Below are positions 15,955 through 24,527 of a DNA stretch of 64,000 nucleotides, piece by piece; the first letter of the stretch is position 1; the number at the start of each line of letters is the position of its first letter. Origin of the DNA: Sphingobium sp. V4. GTDB lineage: Bacteria; Pseudomonadota; Alphaproteobacteria; Sphingomonadales; Sphingomonadaceae. The DNA lies in contig NZ_CP081001.1 of assembly GCF_029590555.1 (NCBI RefSeq), positions 2,886,001 through 2,950,000 on the forward strand, read 5' to 3'. Under the pieces are notes generated by a model, which was not told the origin of the DNA, did not search any database, and saw only the letters and a program-made list of their open reading frames with translations. Both the position numbers and the translations under genes were made by a program.

Positions 15955-16449
15955 ATGAGCACCGTTCCTGCAGATGCCTGTTCTCCGCTGACCGACGGCA
16001 CTGCGCTGGCGGTGGCGCGGGGCACGCTGCGCCTCTTCTTCCGCCATGACATGAGCGGGATATTGGAAGTGCCGCTCCCCAATGGCCGGCGCGCCGACAT
16101 CATGGCAATCGACGGTGCCGGGCGGCTCACCATCGTCGAGATCAAGTGCAGCCGCGCGGACCTGCTGGGCGACATGAAGTGGCCCGATTATTTCGATTAT
16201 TGCGACCGCTTTTTCTGGGCGGTGCCGGCGGGGTTCGACCTGACTCTGTTCGACAGTGAGGCGCTGTGGCCTGCTCGCACGGGCCTGATCGTCGCCGACC
16301 AATATGATGCCGAACTGGTGCGGCCCGCGCCGGTCGAGCCGCTGGCGGCGGCGCGGCGCAAGGCGGAGACGCTGCGCTTCGCCCGGCGCGCGGCCCGGCG
16401 GCTGACCGCGCTTGGCGACCCGGATCATGCAGCGGAACTGGGATGGTAG
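15955..16449 (+). CDS. mmcB: MmcB family DNA repair protein
   Basis: A 164-residue protein of the MmcB family (formerly DUF2046-like nucleases of the PD-(D/E)xK type), associated in Caulobacter with DNA damage and mutagenesis. The nuclease-like core is visible as ADIMAIDGAGRLTIVEIKCSRADLLGD, containing D...ExK, followed by WPDYFDYCDRFFWAVP. I placed the start at 15955 (MSTVPADA). Further upstream the frame has no conserved sequence and overlaps the end of the previous gene's 3' region. There is no obvious co-transcribed partner. Confidence 0.82.
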   Translation: MSTVPADACSPLTDGTALAVARGTLRLFFRHDMSGILEVPLPNGRRADIMAIDGAGRLTIVEIKCSRADLLGDMKWPDYFDYCDRFFWAVPAGFDLTLFDSEALWPARTGLIVADQYDAELVRPAPVEPLAAARRKAETLRFARRAARRLTALGDPDHAAELGW

Positions 16450-16518
16450 AGACCAGATCATCCTCTCCCGCGCCGGGGGCGGATAATCTTGTCTCTGTAC
16501 TATCGGGCTTTTAGGTGG

Positions 16519-17133
16519 TCAGAATACCGGACCCTGTACAGGTCCTGTCGGCTTGACGCCATTTCCCTTGGCGGCGTCCAGCGCTTCGCTGAGGCCGGGC
16601 GTGCGATTGTCGCGGGCCGCATAGTCGCGGGCGGACATGCCGGCGATGGTGTCGCGCTTGTCGGGGTTGGCGCCCTGCGCAACCAGCAGGCGGACGAGGC
16701 CGACGTCGCGCAGTTGCACCGCGCGGATCAGCGGCGTTTCGCCGCTGTCATTGGTCTTGTCGACCTGTGCCTTGTAGCTCAGCAGGGTACGCACCCCTTC
16801 CTCGAACCGGCCCTGCACCGCGTCCATCAACGGGGTGTTGCCGTCATTGTCCGTCAGGTTGGGGTTGGCGCCCTTGGCGAGCAGGAAGGTCAGCCAGGTC
16901 GCGTCGCGGCGGGCGACGATGATGTGGAGCGCATTTTCGCCGGTGGACACATCGCGGCTGTTGATGACGGTGGAGCCGGGCTTCTGGATGAAGTCGGTGA
17001 CTTTCTGACCGTCCTTGTCCTTGACCGCCTTCAGGAAATTATAATTGTCCGAAAACTGGGCCTGGGCCGGTCCCGGGACCAGCAGTGCCAGCGCCATCGA
17101 ACCCAGGAAAGCGGAAAGGAACTTCGTCTTCAT
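16519..17133 (-). CDS. Exported ankyrin-repeat protein
   Basis: A 204-residue protein with a signal peptide (residues 1-25, ending GPAQAQ) and at least three ankyrin repeats: ENALHIIVARRDATWLTFLL, GNTPLMDAVQGRFEEGVRTL and GETPLIRAVQLRDVGLVRLL. The repeats form a protein-binding surface, here in the periplasm. Periplasmic ankyrin proteins often pair with catalases or toxins, but no such neighbour is present. The ATG at 17133 directly precedes the signal peptide, and an in-frame ATG six codons earlier is possible. It is divergent from the SCO1 gene, 56 bases away. Confidence 0.88.
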   Translation of the reverse strand: MKTKFLSAFLGSMALALLVPGPAQAQFSDNYNFLKAVKDKDGQKVTDFIQKPGSTVINSRDVSTGENALHIIVARRDATWLTFLLAKGANPNLTDNDGNTPLMDAVQGRFEEGVRTLLSYKAQVDKTNDSGETPLIRAVQLRDVGLVRLLVAQGANPDKRDTIAGMSARDYAARDNRTPGLSEALDAAKGNGVKPTGPVQGPVF

Positions 17134-17189
17134 CTTGGCGCCCCGTTGCATTGCAAATCGCGTCCTAGCAGGGCATGGCTGGCCACGCC

Positions 17190-17843
17190 ATGAACAAAGC
17201 CGTCTCCGCCTTCGCCCTGCCAATGCTCGCCCTGCTGGCCGCCTGCAATATGGGCGCGGGTGGCAATGGATCAAGCGGATCAAGCGAGCCGGGCGAATTG
17301 GCCGGCGCCAGGATCGGCGCGCCCTTCACCCTGACCGACCAGGATGGCCAGCCTGCGCGTTGGGACGATTACAAGGGGCAGTATCGCCTCGTCTATTTCG
17401 GCTACACCTATTGCCCGGATGTCTGCCCGGTCGATCTGCAAAAGATCATGCAGGCCTTCGCCCGGTTCGAGAAGGACAAGCCTGCGCTGGCGGCCAAGGT
17501 GCAGCCCATGCTTATCAGCGTCGATCCCGACCGCGACACGCCGGAGATACTCAAGACCTATGTCGCGGCCTTCCACCCGCGCCTGATTGGCCTCACCGGC
17601 ACGAAAGAACAGATCGCGAAGGTCGCCAGGGATTTCGTGGTGATCTATAATCCGGAAAAGAGCAGCCCGGAAAAGACCGGCGGCACAAGCGACTATCTGG
17701 TCAGCCACAGCCGCACGCCCTATCTGTTCGATGGCGACGGCAAGCCGGTTGCGCTGGTGCCAGTGGATGATCCGGGCACGCCGGATACGGACGAGGGCGC
17801 ACCTGACAAGGTGCTCGCCTTCCTTGAAAAATGGGTCAAGTGA
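17190..17843 (+). CDS. SCO1/SenC/PrrC family copper-binding lipoprotein
   Basis: A 217-residue thioredoxin-fold protein that delivers copper to the CuA site of cytochrome c oxidase. The copper ligands are complete: CPDVC (Cys75 and Cys79) and His173 (YLVSHSR). A lipobox LLAAC puts the lipid-modified cysteine at 19, so the mature protein is membrane-tethered in the periplasm. I took the ATG at 17190, just before the signal sequence. Its end overlaps the YcgN-family start by 13 bases. No oxidase genes are in the window. Confidence 0.94.
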   Translation: MNKAVSAFALPMLALLAACNMGAGGNGSSGSSEPGELAGARIGAPFTLTDQDGQPARWDDYKGQYRLVYFGYTYCPDVCPVDLQKIMQAFARFEKDKPALAAKVQPMLISVDPDRDTPEILKTYVAAFHPRLIGLTGTKEQIAKVARDFVVIYNPEKSSPEKTGGTSDYLVSHSRTPYLFDGDGKPVALVPVDDPGTPDTDEGAPDKVLAFLEKWVK

Positions 17844-18268
17844 CGAACTTCTGGGACAAGCCCCTCGACAAGCTCGACCGTGCCGAATGGGAGGCGCTAT
17901 GCGACGGCTGCGGCAAATGCTGCCTGCACAAGGCCGAGGACGAGGATACGGGGCATATCTATCCCACCAATGTCGCCTGCCGCCTGCTCGACCGGCAGAG
18001 CGGACAATGCAGCAACTACAAGGATCGGCGCACATTCGTTCCCGATTGCGTGCGGCTGACTCCGACCAAGGTGAAACAGATCAGCTGGCTGCCCCGTACC
18101 TGCGCCTATCGGTTGCGGGGGGAAGGCTTGCCGCTGCCGGAGTGGCATTATCTGGTCTGCGGCGACCGGGAGGCGGTCCATCGCGCCGGGGAGTCGGTCC
18201 GCGGCTGGACGGTGGCCGAAGCCGATGCGGGCGATTGGGAACATCATCTTGTCGACCGAGACATTTGA
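17831..18268 (+). CDS. YcgN family cysteine-cluster protein
   Basis: A 145-residue UPF0260/YcgN family protein. It has a conserved cysteine pattern: CDGCGKCC near residues 24-31, CRLL, CSNY, DCVRLTP, CAYRL and CGD, which suggests a metal or Fe-S cluster (the family is related to CxxCxxCC zinc/iron clusters). Function is unknown. It overlaps the SCO1 gene by 13 bases and the next metallopeptidase-like gene by 44 bases, implying one transcript. The cysteines support folding around a metal, but no experimental role is known to me. Confidence 0.87.
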   Translation: MGQVTNFWDKPLDKLDRAEWEALCDGCGKCCLHKAEDEDTGHIYPTNVACRLLDRQSGQCSNYKDRRTFVPDCVRLTPTKVKQISWLPRTCAYRLRGEGLPLPEWHYLVCGDREAVHRAGESVRGWTVAEADAGDWEHHLVDRDI

Positions 18269-18959
18269 CGCGGCGATCCTGATCGACGGCGCCGCGATGC
18301 CGGTGCGGGTGCGCCGGTCCGCGCGGGCGCGGGCCTATCGGCTGACGATCGACAGCGCCCGCGGTGAATTGCGACTGTCGCTGCCTGCGCGCGCGAACCT
18401 CAAGAAGGCGCTGGGATGGGCGCAGGACCATGAAGCCTGGGTGCGCGCGCAGATGGCGAAGCAGCCGGTCGTGACGCAGCTGGCACATGGCGCGACCTTC
18501 CCGCTGGAGGGGCGCGAAATCGAAATTGTCTGGGTCGAGGGTGCGACGCGCACGATTCGCCTGGAAGGCGACCGGCTGCTGCTGGGCGGGGCGACGGAAT
18601 CGGTCGGCGCGCGCGTCCAACGCTGGCTGGTGGCCCGCGCCAAGGCGGTGCTGGAGACCGAAAGTCATGAACTGGCGCGCGAGCATGGACTGATCGTCGC
18701 CTCGGTCGGCGTCGGCGATCCGCGCAGCCGTTGGGGCAGTTGCACCTCTTCCGGCGCGATCCGCTATAGCTGGAGGCTGATCCTCTGTCCGCCGGAGGTT
18801 CGGCGGGCGACGGTGGCGCATGAACTGGCGCACCTGCTGCACATGGACCATAGCCAGGCGTTCCACGCCGCGCACCGCCGTATCTACGGTGCCGATCCCC
18901 GGCCCGCGCGCGAATGGCTGCGGGCACATGGCGCGGGCCTGCATCGCTATCGGGGTTAG
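18225..18959 (+). CDS. YgjP-like M48-type metallopeptidase domain protein
   Basis: A 244-residue protein of the YgjP/DUF45 (SprT-like) family. The zinc motif is HELAHLLHMDHSQAFH, giving HExxH with a third histidine downstream, near residues 204-219, preceded by RSRWGSCTSSGAIRYSWRL, the family hallmark. The substrate is unknown. The frame opens with ATG at 18225, inside the YcgN gene. A TTG at 18249 preceded by GGGAA is an alternative start that would cut the overlap. It is probably the third gene of a SCO1-YcgN-YgjP transcript. Confidence 0.85.
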   Translation: MRAIGNIILSTETFDAAILIDGAAMPVRVRRSARARAYRLTIDSARGELRLSLPARANLKKALGWAQDHEAWVRAQMAKQPVVTQLAHGATFPLEGREIEIVWVEGATRTIRLEGDRLLLGGATESVGARVQRWLVARAKAVLETESHELAREHGLIVASVGVGDPRSRWGSCTSSGAIRYSWRLILCPPEVRRATVAHELAHLLHMDHSQAFHAAHRRIYGADPRPAREWLRAHGAGLHRYRG

Positions 18960-18964
18960 GGGAT

Positions 18965-19225
18965 ATGGCGCGCCGGAAACGCTATCTGACGGCGACCATG
19001 CCGGATGGCTATGTGAAGACGATCGGGCCGACGGCCGACCCCTTCACCCATTATTGGCGGATCGTCGCCGAACTGGACAATGGCAAGACCGAGGTTTTCT
19101 GGGGCCATACACGCTCCCTCGCCGAGGCGAAGAAGCTGAAGGGGCCGGCGGCCGACGGCGCGCGGATGCGGGGGTGGAAAAGCTACCGGTTCGAGATCGC
19201 CGAACTGGTCGAGACGCCAGCCTAG
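18965..19225 (+). CDS. Small conserved-looking hypothetical protein (86 aa)
   Basis: An 86-residue soluble protein starting 5 bases after the YgjP-type gene ends, beginning MARRKRYLTATMPDGYVKTI. It contains several aromatic residues (HYWRIVAEL, VFWGHTRS) and a lysine-rich middle, and no membrane segment or known motif that I recognise. The tight spacing and shared strand suggest it is the last gene of the SCO1 transcript. Its stop overlaps the convergent trhO stop by 4 bases. Function unknown. Confidence 0.65.
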   Translation: MARRKRYLTATMPDGYVKTIGPTADPFTHYWRIVAELDNGKTEVFWGHTRSLAEAKKLKGPAADGARMRGWKSYRFEIAELVETPA

Positions 19226-20046
19226 TTCCGGTGCGGCCAGGCGCCCGATGCGTCGCCCGGACAGTCATGCGCGACATCGCGCGGGTGGGGCAAGCCACAG
19301 GCGCGGCAGGTGACATAATCGCCGGGCTTGAGGCCATGCCCCACCGTCACCCGCTCGTCGAAGACATAGCAATCGCCCTGCCAGCGACTGTCAGCCTCCG
19401 GCATCTCCTCCAGATAGCGCAGGATGCCACCCTTGAGGTGATAGACCTCGTCGAAACCCCGCGCCTTTACCAGTGCGGTCGATTTCTCGCAGCGTATCCC
19501 ACCGGTGCAGAACATGGCGATCCTGGGCGTGCGGCCTTGCGCCTTCAGGTCGGCGGCGAAATCGTCAAACCAGGCGGGAAAGTCGCGGAAGGAGCGGGTG
19601 GCCGGGTCGATCGCGCCATCGAAGGTGCCGCAGGCGACCTCATAGGCGTTGCGGGTGTCGATGACGACCGTCTCGGGATCGGCGATCAGCGCGTTCCATG
19701 CGACCGGGTCGAGATGCGTGCCCGCCCGGGTCGCCGGATCGAGGTCGCCGGCGCCCAGCGTGACGATCTCTGCCTTCACCTTCACTTTCATCCGGGCGAA
19801 AGGCGCTGCCTGCGCCTGCGAATATTTGACGTCGAGTTCGGCGCAGCCCGGCAGGGCGCGGATATGCGCGACCAACGCGGCGATGGCGTCGCCATCCCCG
19901 GCGACGGTTCCGTTGATCCCTTCCCCCGCCACGATCAGCGTACCGCAGGTGCGCAAATGGGCGCACAGCGCCTTGAGATCGGTTGCGATGGCCTGCGGAT
20001 CGCCAAAGCGGGTGAAATGATAGAGGGCGGCGACGGTGTAGGACAT
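19222..20046 (-). CDS. trhO: tRNA uridine-5-hydroxylase TrhO (rhodanese domain)
   Basis: TrhO (YceA, UPF0176) hydroxylates uridine 34 of certain tRNAs, on the way to cmo5U modification. The 274-residue product has an N-terminal UPF0176 domain and a rhodanese-like domain with the active loop FCTGGIRCEKS (catalytic cysteine near 182). A C-terminal cysteine pattern (CRACGLPH and DCPG) is also present, as in the longer family members. The ATG at 20046 was chosen because homologues start MSYTVAALYHF. It is convergent with the preceding small gene and divergent from pdeM. Confidence 0.93.
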   Translation of the reverse strand: MSYTVAALYHFTRFGDPQAIATDLKALCAHLRTCGTLIVAGEGINGTVAGDGDAIAALVAHIRALPGCAELDVKYSQAQAAPFARMKVKVKAEIVTLGAGDLDPATRAGTHLDPVAWNALIADPETVVIDTRNAYEVACGTFDGAIDPATRSFRDFPAWFDDFAADLKAQGRTPRIAMFCTGGIRCEKSTALVKARGFDEVYHLKGGILRYLEEMPEADSRWQGDCYVFDERVTVGHGLKPGDYVTCRACGLPHPRDVAHDCPGDASGAWPHRN

Positions 20047-20110
20047 GGCGCGCCTATAAGCGAACCGCCGGCCTCTTGAAAGCCGGGGCGGACAGGCGCA
20101 TAGGCGGGAC

Positions 20111-20770
20111 ATGGTTCCCCTTTCGTTCGCAGGTCATGAGTTTCTGGCGCTGCCCGAGGCTGCGCTTTTCTGGCCGGATCAGGGCGCCTTGCTGGTGGCC
20201 GACCTTCATTTCGAGAAGGCGAGCTGGTATGCCCGTTTCGGTCAGTTTCTGCCGCCCCATGACAGTCAGGCGACGCTGGACATGGTCGAGGCGCTGGTGG
20301 CGCGGACCGGCGCGCGATCCGTTTTTTCGCTGGGAGACAGTTTCCATGACAGCGATGGTGCCGCGCGGCTCGACCGGAAAACGCGCGATCGGTTGATTTC
20401 CCTTACGGAAAGGCTGGACTGGACGTGGATTACCGGCAATCATGATGTCGGTGTCACGGCCATGCCGGGGGGAAGGCGGATGGCGGAGGCGGAGGTCGAG
20501 GGAATCCGGTTGAGGCATGAGGCGGAGCCGGACGATCCCCGACCCGAAATTTCCGGTCATTTCCACCCCAAGCTGCGCCTGTCGTTGCGCGGACGGCATG
20601 TGTCGCGGCGCTGTTTCGTGGGATCGGCAACCAAGCTGATCCTGCCCGCGCTGGGAGCGCTGACGGGAGGACTGGATGCGGGTCATGGGGAGATTCGCCG
20701 GGCGGTGGGACCGGGAGCGGCCGCTCTGGTGCCGGTCGCGGACCGGCTGCTGCGCTTTCCCTTATCGTAA
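20111..20770 (+). CDS. pdeM: PdeM-like metallophosphoesterase (ligase-associated endonuclease type)
   Basis: A 219-residue calcineurin-like phosphoesterase. Metal-site motifs are in the usual order: ADLHFEK (D-x-H), GDSFHD, GNHD and GHFHP. The sequence pattern, with an N-terminal AGHEFLALPEAALFWP, matches the group annotated as ligase-associated DNA damage response endonuclease PdeM. In many bacteria pdeM sits with an ATP-dependent ligase, an exonuclease and an Lhr helicase. Here none of them is adjacent, so a role in that repair set rests only on sequence similarity. It stands alone between trhO and a TonB receptor. Confidence 0.8.
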   Translation: MVPLSFAGHEFLALPEAALFWPDQGALLVADLHFEKASWYARFGQFLPPHDSQATLDMVEALVARTGARSVFSLGDSFHDSDGAARLDRKTRDRLISLTERLDWTWITGNHDVGVTAMPGGRRMAEAEVEGIRLRHEAEPDDPRPEISGHFHPKLRLSLRGRHVSRRCFVGSATKLILPALGALTGGLDAGHGEIRRAVGPGAAALVPVADRLLRFPLS

Positions 20771-20958
20771 AGCGACGTTACGGAAACCGGAAATTAAGCC
20801 GTGGCCGATAGGCAACACAGCATGATTATCCGCCCGCTTCATCGTTTACAACGCCCGGAAAAGCTGGGGTATCTTGCCTTGTCCCTGCTGTGGCAGCATA
20901 ATCACCCGCATCCCGACGCGACAGATAGACGCGCGGGCCAGGAGAGGATCAGACCATC

Positions 20959-23781
20959 ATGACAGACAAGAGTCTCTGGCTGACGAGCGTCGGTGCCGTT
21001 GCACTGGCCATGACCGCGCCGGCCATGGCGCAGCAGAGCGCCGCGCCGCAGGCAGCAGAGGAAGAGCCGGGCGCCGACATCATCGTGACCGCGACCCGCC
21101 GCGCCAGTCCCTTGTCCGACGTGCCGATCGCGGTGTCGGCGGTGGGCGCGCAGGCGATGCAGAATAGCGGCGCCAGCGACATCCGCACGCTGAACCAGCT
21201 TGCCCCCTCGCTCCTAGTTTCCTCGACCGGATCGGAAGCCAATGCCTCGGCGCGTATCCGCGGCATCGGCACGGTGGGTGACAATCCGGGGCTGGAAAGT
21301 TCGGTCGCGGTATTCATTGACGGCGTCTATCGCTCGCGCACGGGTGCGGGCCTCAACGAACTGGGCGAGATCGAACGAGTGGAGGTGCTGCGCGGGCCGC
21401 AGGGGACGCTGTTCGGCCGCAACGCGTCGGCCGGTCTCATCAACATTATCAGCAAGGCGCCGGAAAAGACCTTCCATGCGAAGGGCGAGATAACCTACGG
21501 CAATTACGACTATTGGCGCCTGTCGGGTCGCGTGACCGGGCCGGTCGCCGAAGGCGTCGCGCTGGCGCTGGACGGCGTGTGGTCGAAGCGCGACGGTTTC
21601 TACAAGTTGGTGGACGCCAGCGGCGCGACGATCGGCGATACCAACGACCGCGACCGTTACTTCTTGCGCGGCCAAGCGTTGATCGAGCCGAACGACGCGC
21701 TCTCCATCCGCCTGATCGGCGATTATACCAATCGCGACGAAAGCTGCTGCGGGGCGGCCTATATAGAGGCGAGCGAACGGCGCCCGGCGGCGGGCGGCGG
21801 CTATACCACGGCCCCGTTCAACCGCATCACGGCCATTCTGGCGGGGCAGGGGAGCACCATCCCCGCCGATCCCTATGACCGGGAATTGTCCATCACGCCG
21901 GGTCGCGATTATGTCAGCAAACTCAGGGACTGGGGCCTGTCTGGTGAGGTGAATTACGACTTCGGGGGCGCCAAGCTGACCAGCATCACCGCCTATCGCG
22001 ACTATAAATCCCGCGACTATGGCGATTATGACTATAATCGCGCCGACCTGCTCTATCGCGATCCCAACACCTATCGCCAGTTCAAGACCTTCACCCAGGA
22101 ATTGCGGCTCCAGGGATCGGCCTTCGGCGACATGCTCGACTGGCTGGTCGGCGGCTATTATGCCAATGAAAAGCTGACCTTGCAGGACAATATCGTCTTC
22201 GGCGCGGATTATGGTCGCTTTGCCGCCTGCCGCCTGATGGCGGGCTCCAGCCTCAACAGCAATTTCACCGCGCAGCAACTGGCGGCCTGCGGCAGCGGTC
22301 TTGCCACCTCGGCGCTGATCACCGGCACCCAGGCGCAATTGAATGGAGGAATTGCGACGGCGATTTCCAACAGCTTAATTGCTCAAGGCGTTCCTCGGAT
22401 GCAGGCTGCGATAATTGCAGGCAATCAGGCGTCCGCCATATCGACCGGCCTTGGCAATGGCCTGCGCGCGCTGTCCGCCATCCCCGCCGGCACCGGTGAT
22501 GTCGCGTCGCTCTATCGCCAGAAAAGCGAGAATTGGGCGCTCTTCACCCATAATATCATTCATGTGACGAACCGGTTCGATCTGACGCTCGGCCTTCGCT
22601 ACACCCATGAAAGCAAGCGTTTTTCTGCAGATCTCAACAACAATAACGCCACGTGCGCGGCGCTCCAGTCCTCGGCGCTGCCGGGGATCGCGACCAATGC
22701 GGCGCTGGGCAGCGCGGCGGCGCTCGCCGGGGGCATCCTGACCCTCGGATGCCTCGGCAACGGCTCCACCACGCTCAATGCGCTCGACCTTAATGACAAG
22801 ATCAGCGATGGCGAATTTTCCGGTACGGCAGTGCTGTCCTGGAAGCCCATCGACGATCTGCTGCTCTATGGCAGCTATTCGAAGGGCTATAAGGCCGGGG
22901 GTTACAATCTCGACCGGTTCCAGCTGGGATCGACGGGCCTGAATGCCGTGCCCGCCGTCTTCGCGCCGCGCACCAACGCCGACGTCACCAGCCTGCGCTT
23001 CGCGGCGGAGAAGGTCGATGCGTTCGAAGTGGGCCTGAAATACAGCCAGCCCAAATGGAGCGCGAACATCGCCGCCTTCCGGCAGGAGTTCAAGAATTTC
23101 CAATTGAACACCTTCAACGGCACCAGCTTCGTCGTGCAGAATATCAATGGCTGCGATAGCGCCTTGAGCGCCACGCGCACCTGCGACAGCGGCGATGTCG
23201 GGCCGGGGCTGATCAGCCAGGGCATCGAGTTGGAACTGACCGCGACTCCGGCGCGCAATTTCCGCGTGTCGGGCGGCTTCACCTATGCCAGCGCCAAGTT
23301 CGCCAACCGGCTGGTGGGCAGCAGCGACGGCAGCGTGCCGCTCGACCCCGCGCTGTTCCTGCTGCCCGGCTCGATCAACAGCAACGCGCCCAAGGTCGTC
23401 ACGACGGCCAGTGCCGCATGGACGCCGGAGATCGGGTCATCGGGTCTGTCCGCCCTCTTCTATGTCGATGGCCGCATGACCAGCGACTATAATACGGGGT
23501 CGGACCTGTTCCCCGAAAAGGCGCAGGACGGCTACGCCATCGTCAACGCCCGCGTCGGTATTCGCGGGCCGAACCAGCGCTGGGCAGTCGAATTCTGGGG
23601 CCAGAATATCTTCAACCAAGATTATACCCAGGTCGCTTTCTCCAGCCCGCTCCAGTCGAGCAGCCCGGCGACGTCGACTACCGGCCAGTTCGCGGCGGGC
23701 GCGCCGATGGCGAACCAGCTCATCTCGGCCTATCTCGCCGAACCGCGCACCTACGGCATTACCCTGCGCGGGAGTTTCTGA
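20959..23781 (+). CDS. TonB-dependent receptor
   Basis: A 940-residue outer-membrane receptor for energised uptake. A signal peptide ends near residue 25 (APAMAQ), the TonB-box region is DIIVTATRR, and the plug domain includes SARIRGIGTVGDNPGLESSVAVFIDGV as short segments and VEVLRGPQGTLFGRNASAG. The 22-strand barrel ends in phenylalanine. A region around residues 430-515 is alanine-rich and helix-like (LNGGIATAISNSL, QAAIIAGNQASA) with two cysteines, which is unusual for a barrel loop. The ligand is unknown. The gene stands alone, with a strong hairpin 6 bases after its stop. A GGAGAGGA ribosome site precedes the ATG. Confidence 0.94.
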   Translation: MTDKSLWLTSVGAVALAMTAPAMAQQSAAPQAAEEEPGADIIVTATRRASPLSDVPIAVSAVGAQAMQNSGASDIRTLNQLAPSLLVSSTGSEANASARIRGIGTVGDNPGLESSVAVFIDGVYRSRTGAGLNELGEIERVEVLRGPQGTLFGRNASAGLINIISKAPEKTFHAKGEITYGNYDYWRLSGRVTGPVAEGVALALDGVWSKRDGFYKLVDASGATIGDTNDRDRYFLRGQALIEPNDALSIRLIGDYTNRDESCCGAAYIEASERRPAAGGGYTTAPFNRITAILAGQGSTIPADPYDRELSITPGRDYVSKLRDWGLSGEVNYDFGGAKLTSITAYRDYKSRDYGDYDYNRADLLYRDPNTYRQFKTFTQELRLQGSAFGDMLDWLVGGYYANEKLTLQDNIVFGADYGRFAACRLMAGSSLNSNFTAQQLAACGSGLATSALITGTQAQLNGGIATAISNSLIAQGVPRMQAAIIAGNQASAISTGLGNGLRALSAIPAGTGDVASLYRQKSENWALFTHNIIHVTNRFDLTLGLRYTHESKRFSADLNNNNATCAALQSSALPGIATNAALGSAAALAGGILTLGCLGNGSTTLNALDLNDKISDGEFSGTAVLSWKPIDDLLLYGSYSKGYKAGGYNLDRFQLGSTGLNAVPAVFAPRTNADVTSLRFAAEKVDAFEVGLKYSQPKWSANIAAFRQEFKNFQLNTFNGTSFVVQNINGCDSALSATRTCDSGDVGPGLISQGIELELTATPARNFRVSGGFTYASAKFANRLVGSSDGSVPLDPALFLLPGSINSNAPKVVTTASAAWTPEIGSSGLSALFYVDGRMTSDYNTGSDLFPEKAQDGYAIVNARVGIRGPNQRWAVEFWGQNIFNQDYTQVAFSSPLQSSSPATSTTGQFAAGAPMANQLISAYLAEPRTYGITLRGSF

Positions 23782-24505
23782 GCATTCCTCTCCCGCTCGC
23801 CGGCACCGGGCGAGCGGGGGAGGGCCTCTCCCCGAACAGTGCCGTGCCGACGCGTATGTCGGTCGCGCCCAGCATGATCGCCGTCTCATAATCGCCCGAC
23901 ATGCCCATGGAGAGGCGCGGCAGGCCTTCCTCCCGCGCCATCTTCGCCAGCAGCGCGAAGAAAGGCGCGGACTCGATGTCGGCGGGCGGGACGCACATCA
24001 AGCCCAGCAGCGGAATGTCGGCGGCGCGCGCGGCAGCGATCAGCGTGGCCGTGTCGGCAATCGCGCAGCCGCCCTTCTGCTCTTCGGCGCCGATATTGAC
24101 CTGGATGAAACAGGGGATGCGCCTGCCCGCCACGTCCATCGCCCTGGCCAGCGCGGTCAGCAGGGAGGGGCGATCGAGCCCGTGGATCACGTCGAACAAA
24201 GCGACCGCCTCGGCCGCTTTGTTCGACTGGAGCTGGCCAACCAGATGCAATTCGATGTCGGCAAATTCCTCGCGCAGGGCGGGCCATTTGTCCTGGCTTT
24301 CCTGCACCCGATTTTCACCGAACACGCACTGCCCGGCCGCGATCAGCGGGCGGATCGCGTCGGCGCCATGGGTCTTGGATACGGCGATGAGCTTGACATC
24401 ATCGGCGGTGCGGTCGGTCAGGCGGGCGGCGCGTTCGATGGATTCGCGCACGGCGGCCAGGCGCTGGGCCGCGTCGCGGCTATCGGGGATGCTGGCGGTC
24501 GTCAT
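23759..24505 (-). CDS. YggS family pyridoxal phosphate homeostasis protein
   Basis: A 248-residue PLP-binding protein of the YggS/PROSC (COG0325) family, a single TIM-barrel domain that buffers PLP without a known catalytic reaction. The PLP lysine is in LIAVSKTHGA. Further motifs are FGENRVQE, HLVGQLQSNKA, LMCVPP, SMGMSGDYE and IRVGTALFGER. Homologues generally end at about FGER/FGAR. Here some 21 further residues (RPSPARP... ) are encoded by a GC-rich hairpin and the last codons of the convergent receptor gene, overlapping it by 23 bases. The start at 24505 fits the family and leaves a short divergent gap to the ThiE-like gene. Confidence 0.93.
   Translation of the reverse strand: MTTASIPDSRDAAQRLAAVRESIERAARLTDRTADDVKLIAVSKTHGADAIRPLIAAGQCVFGENRVQESQDKWPALREEFADIELHLVGQLQSNKAAEAVALFDVIHGLDRPSLLTALARAMDVAGRRIPCFIQVNIGAEEQKGGCAIADTATLIAAARAADIPLLGLMCVPPADIESAPFFALLAKMAREEGLPRLSMGMSGDYETAIMLGATDIRVGTALFGERPSPARPVPASGRGMLRNSRAG
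23787..23823. terminator. Long GC-rich hairpin at the convergent receptor/yggS junction
   Basis: The arm 23787-23801 (CCTCTCCCGCTCGCC) pairs with 23809-23823 (GGCGAGCGGGGGAGG): 15 pairs including one G-U wobble, around a 7-base loop. It starts 6 bases after the receptor stop codon. No T-run follows on the plus strand, so it is more likely a transcript-stabilising hairpin or Rho-linked barrier than a standard intrinsic terminator. On the other strand it encodes part of the C-terminus of the YggS-type protein. Confidence 0.55.
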
Positions 24506-24527
24506 GCGCGCTGCTATAGGCAGGGCC

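Noticed and set aside
20820-20905. Two similar words (GCATGATTATCCGCCCGC and GCATAATCACCCGC) upstream of the first receptor
   Set aside because: Alignment needs gaps and several mismatches, too weak to call an operator pair.
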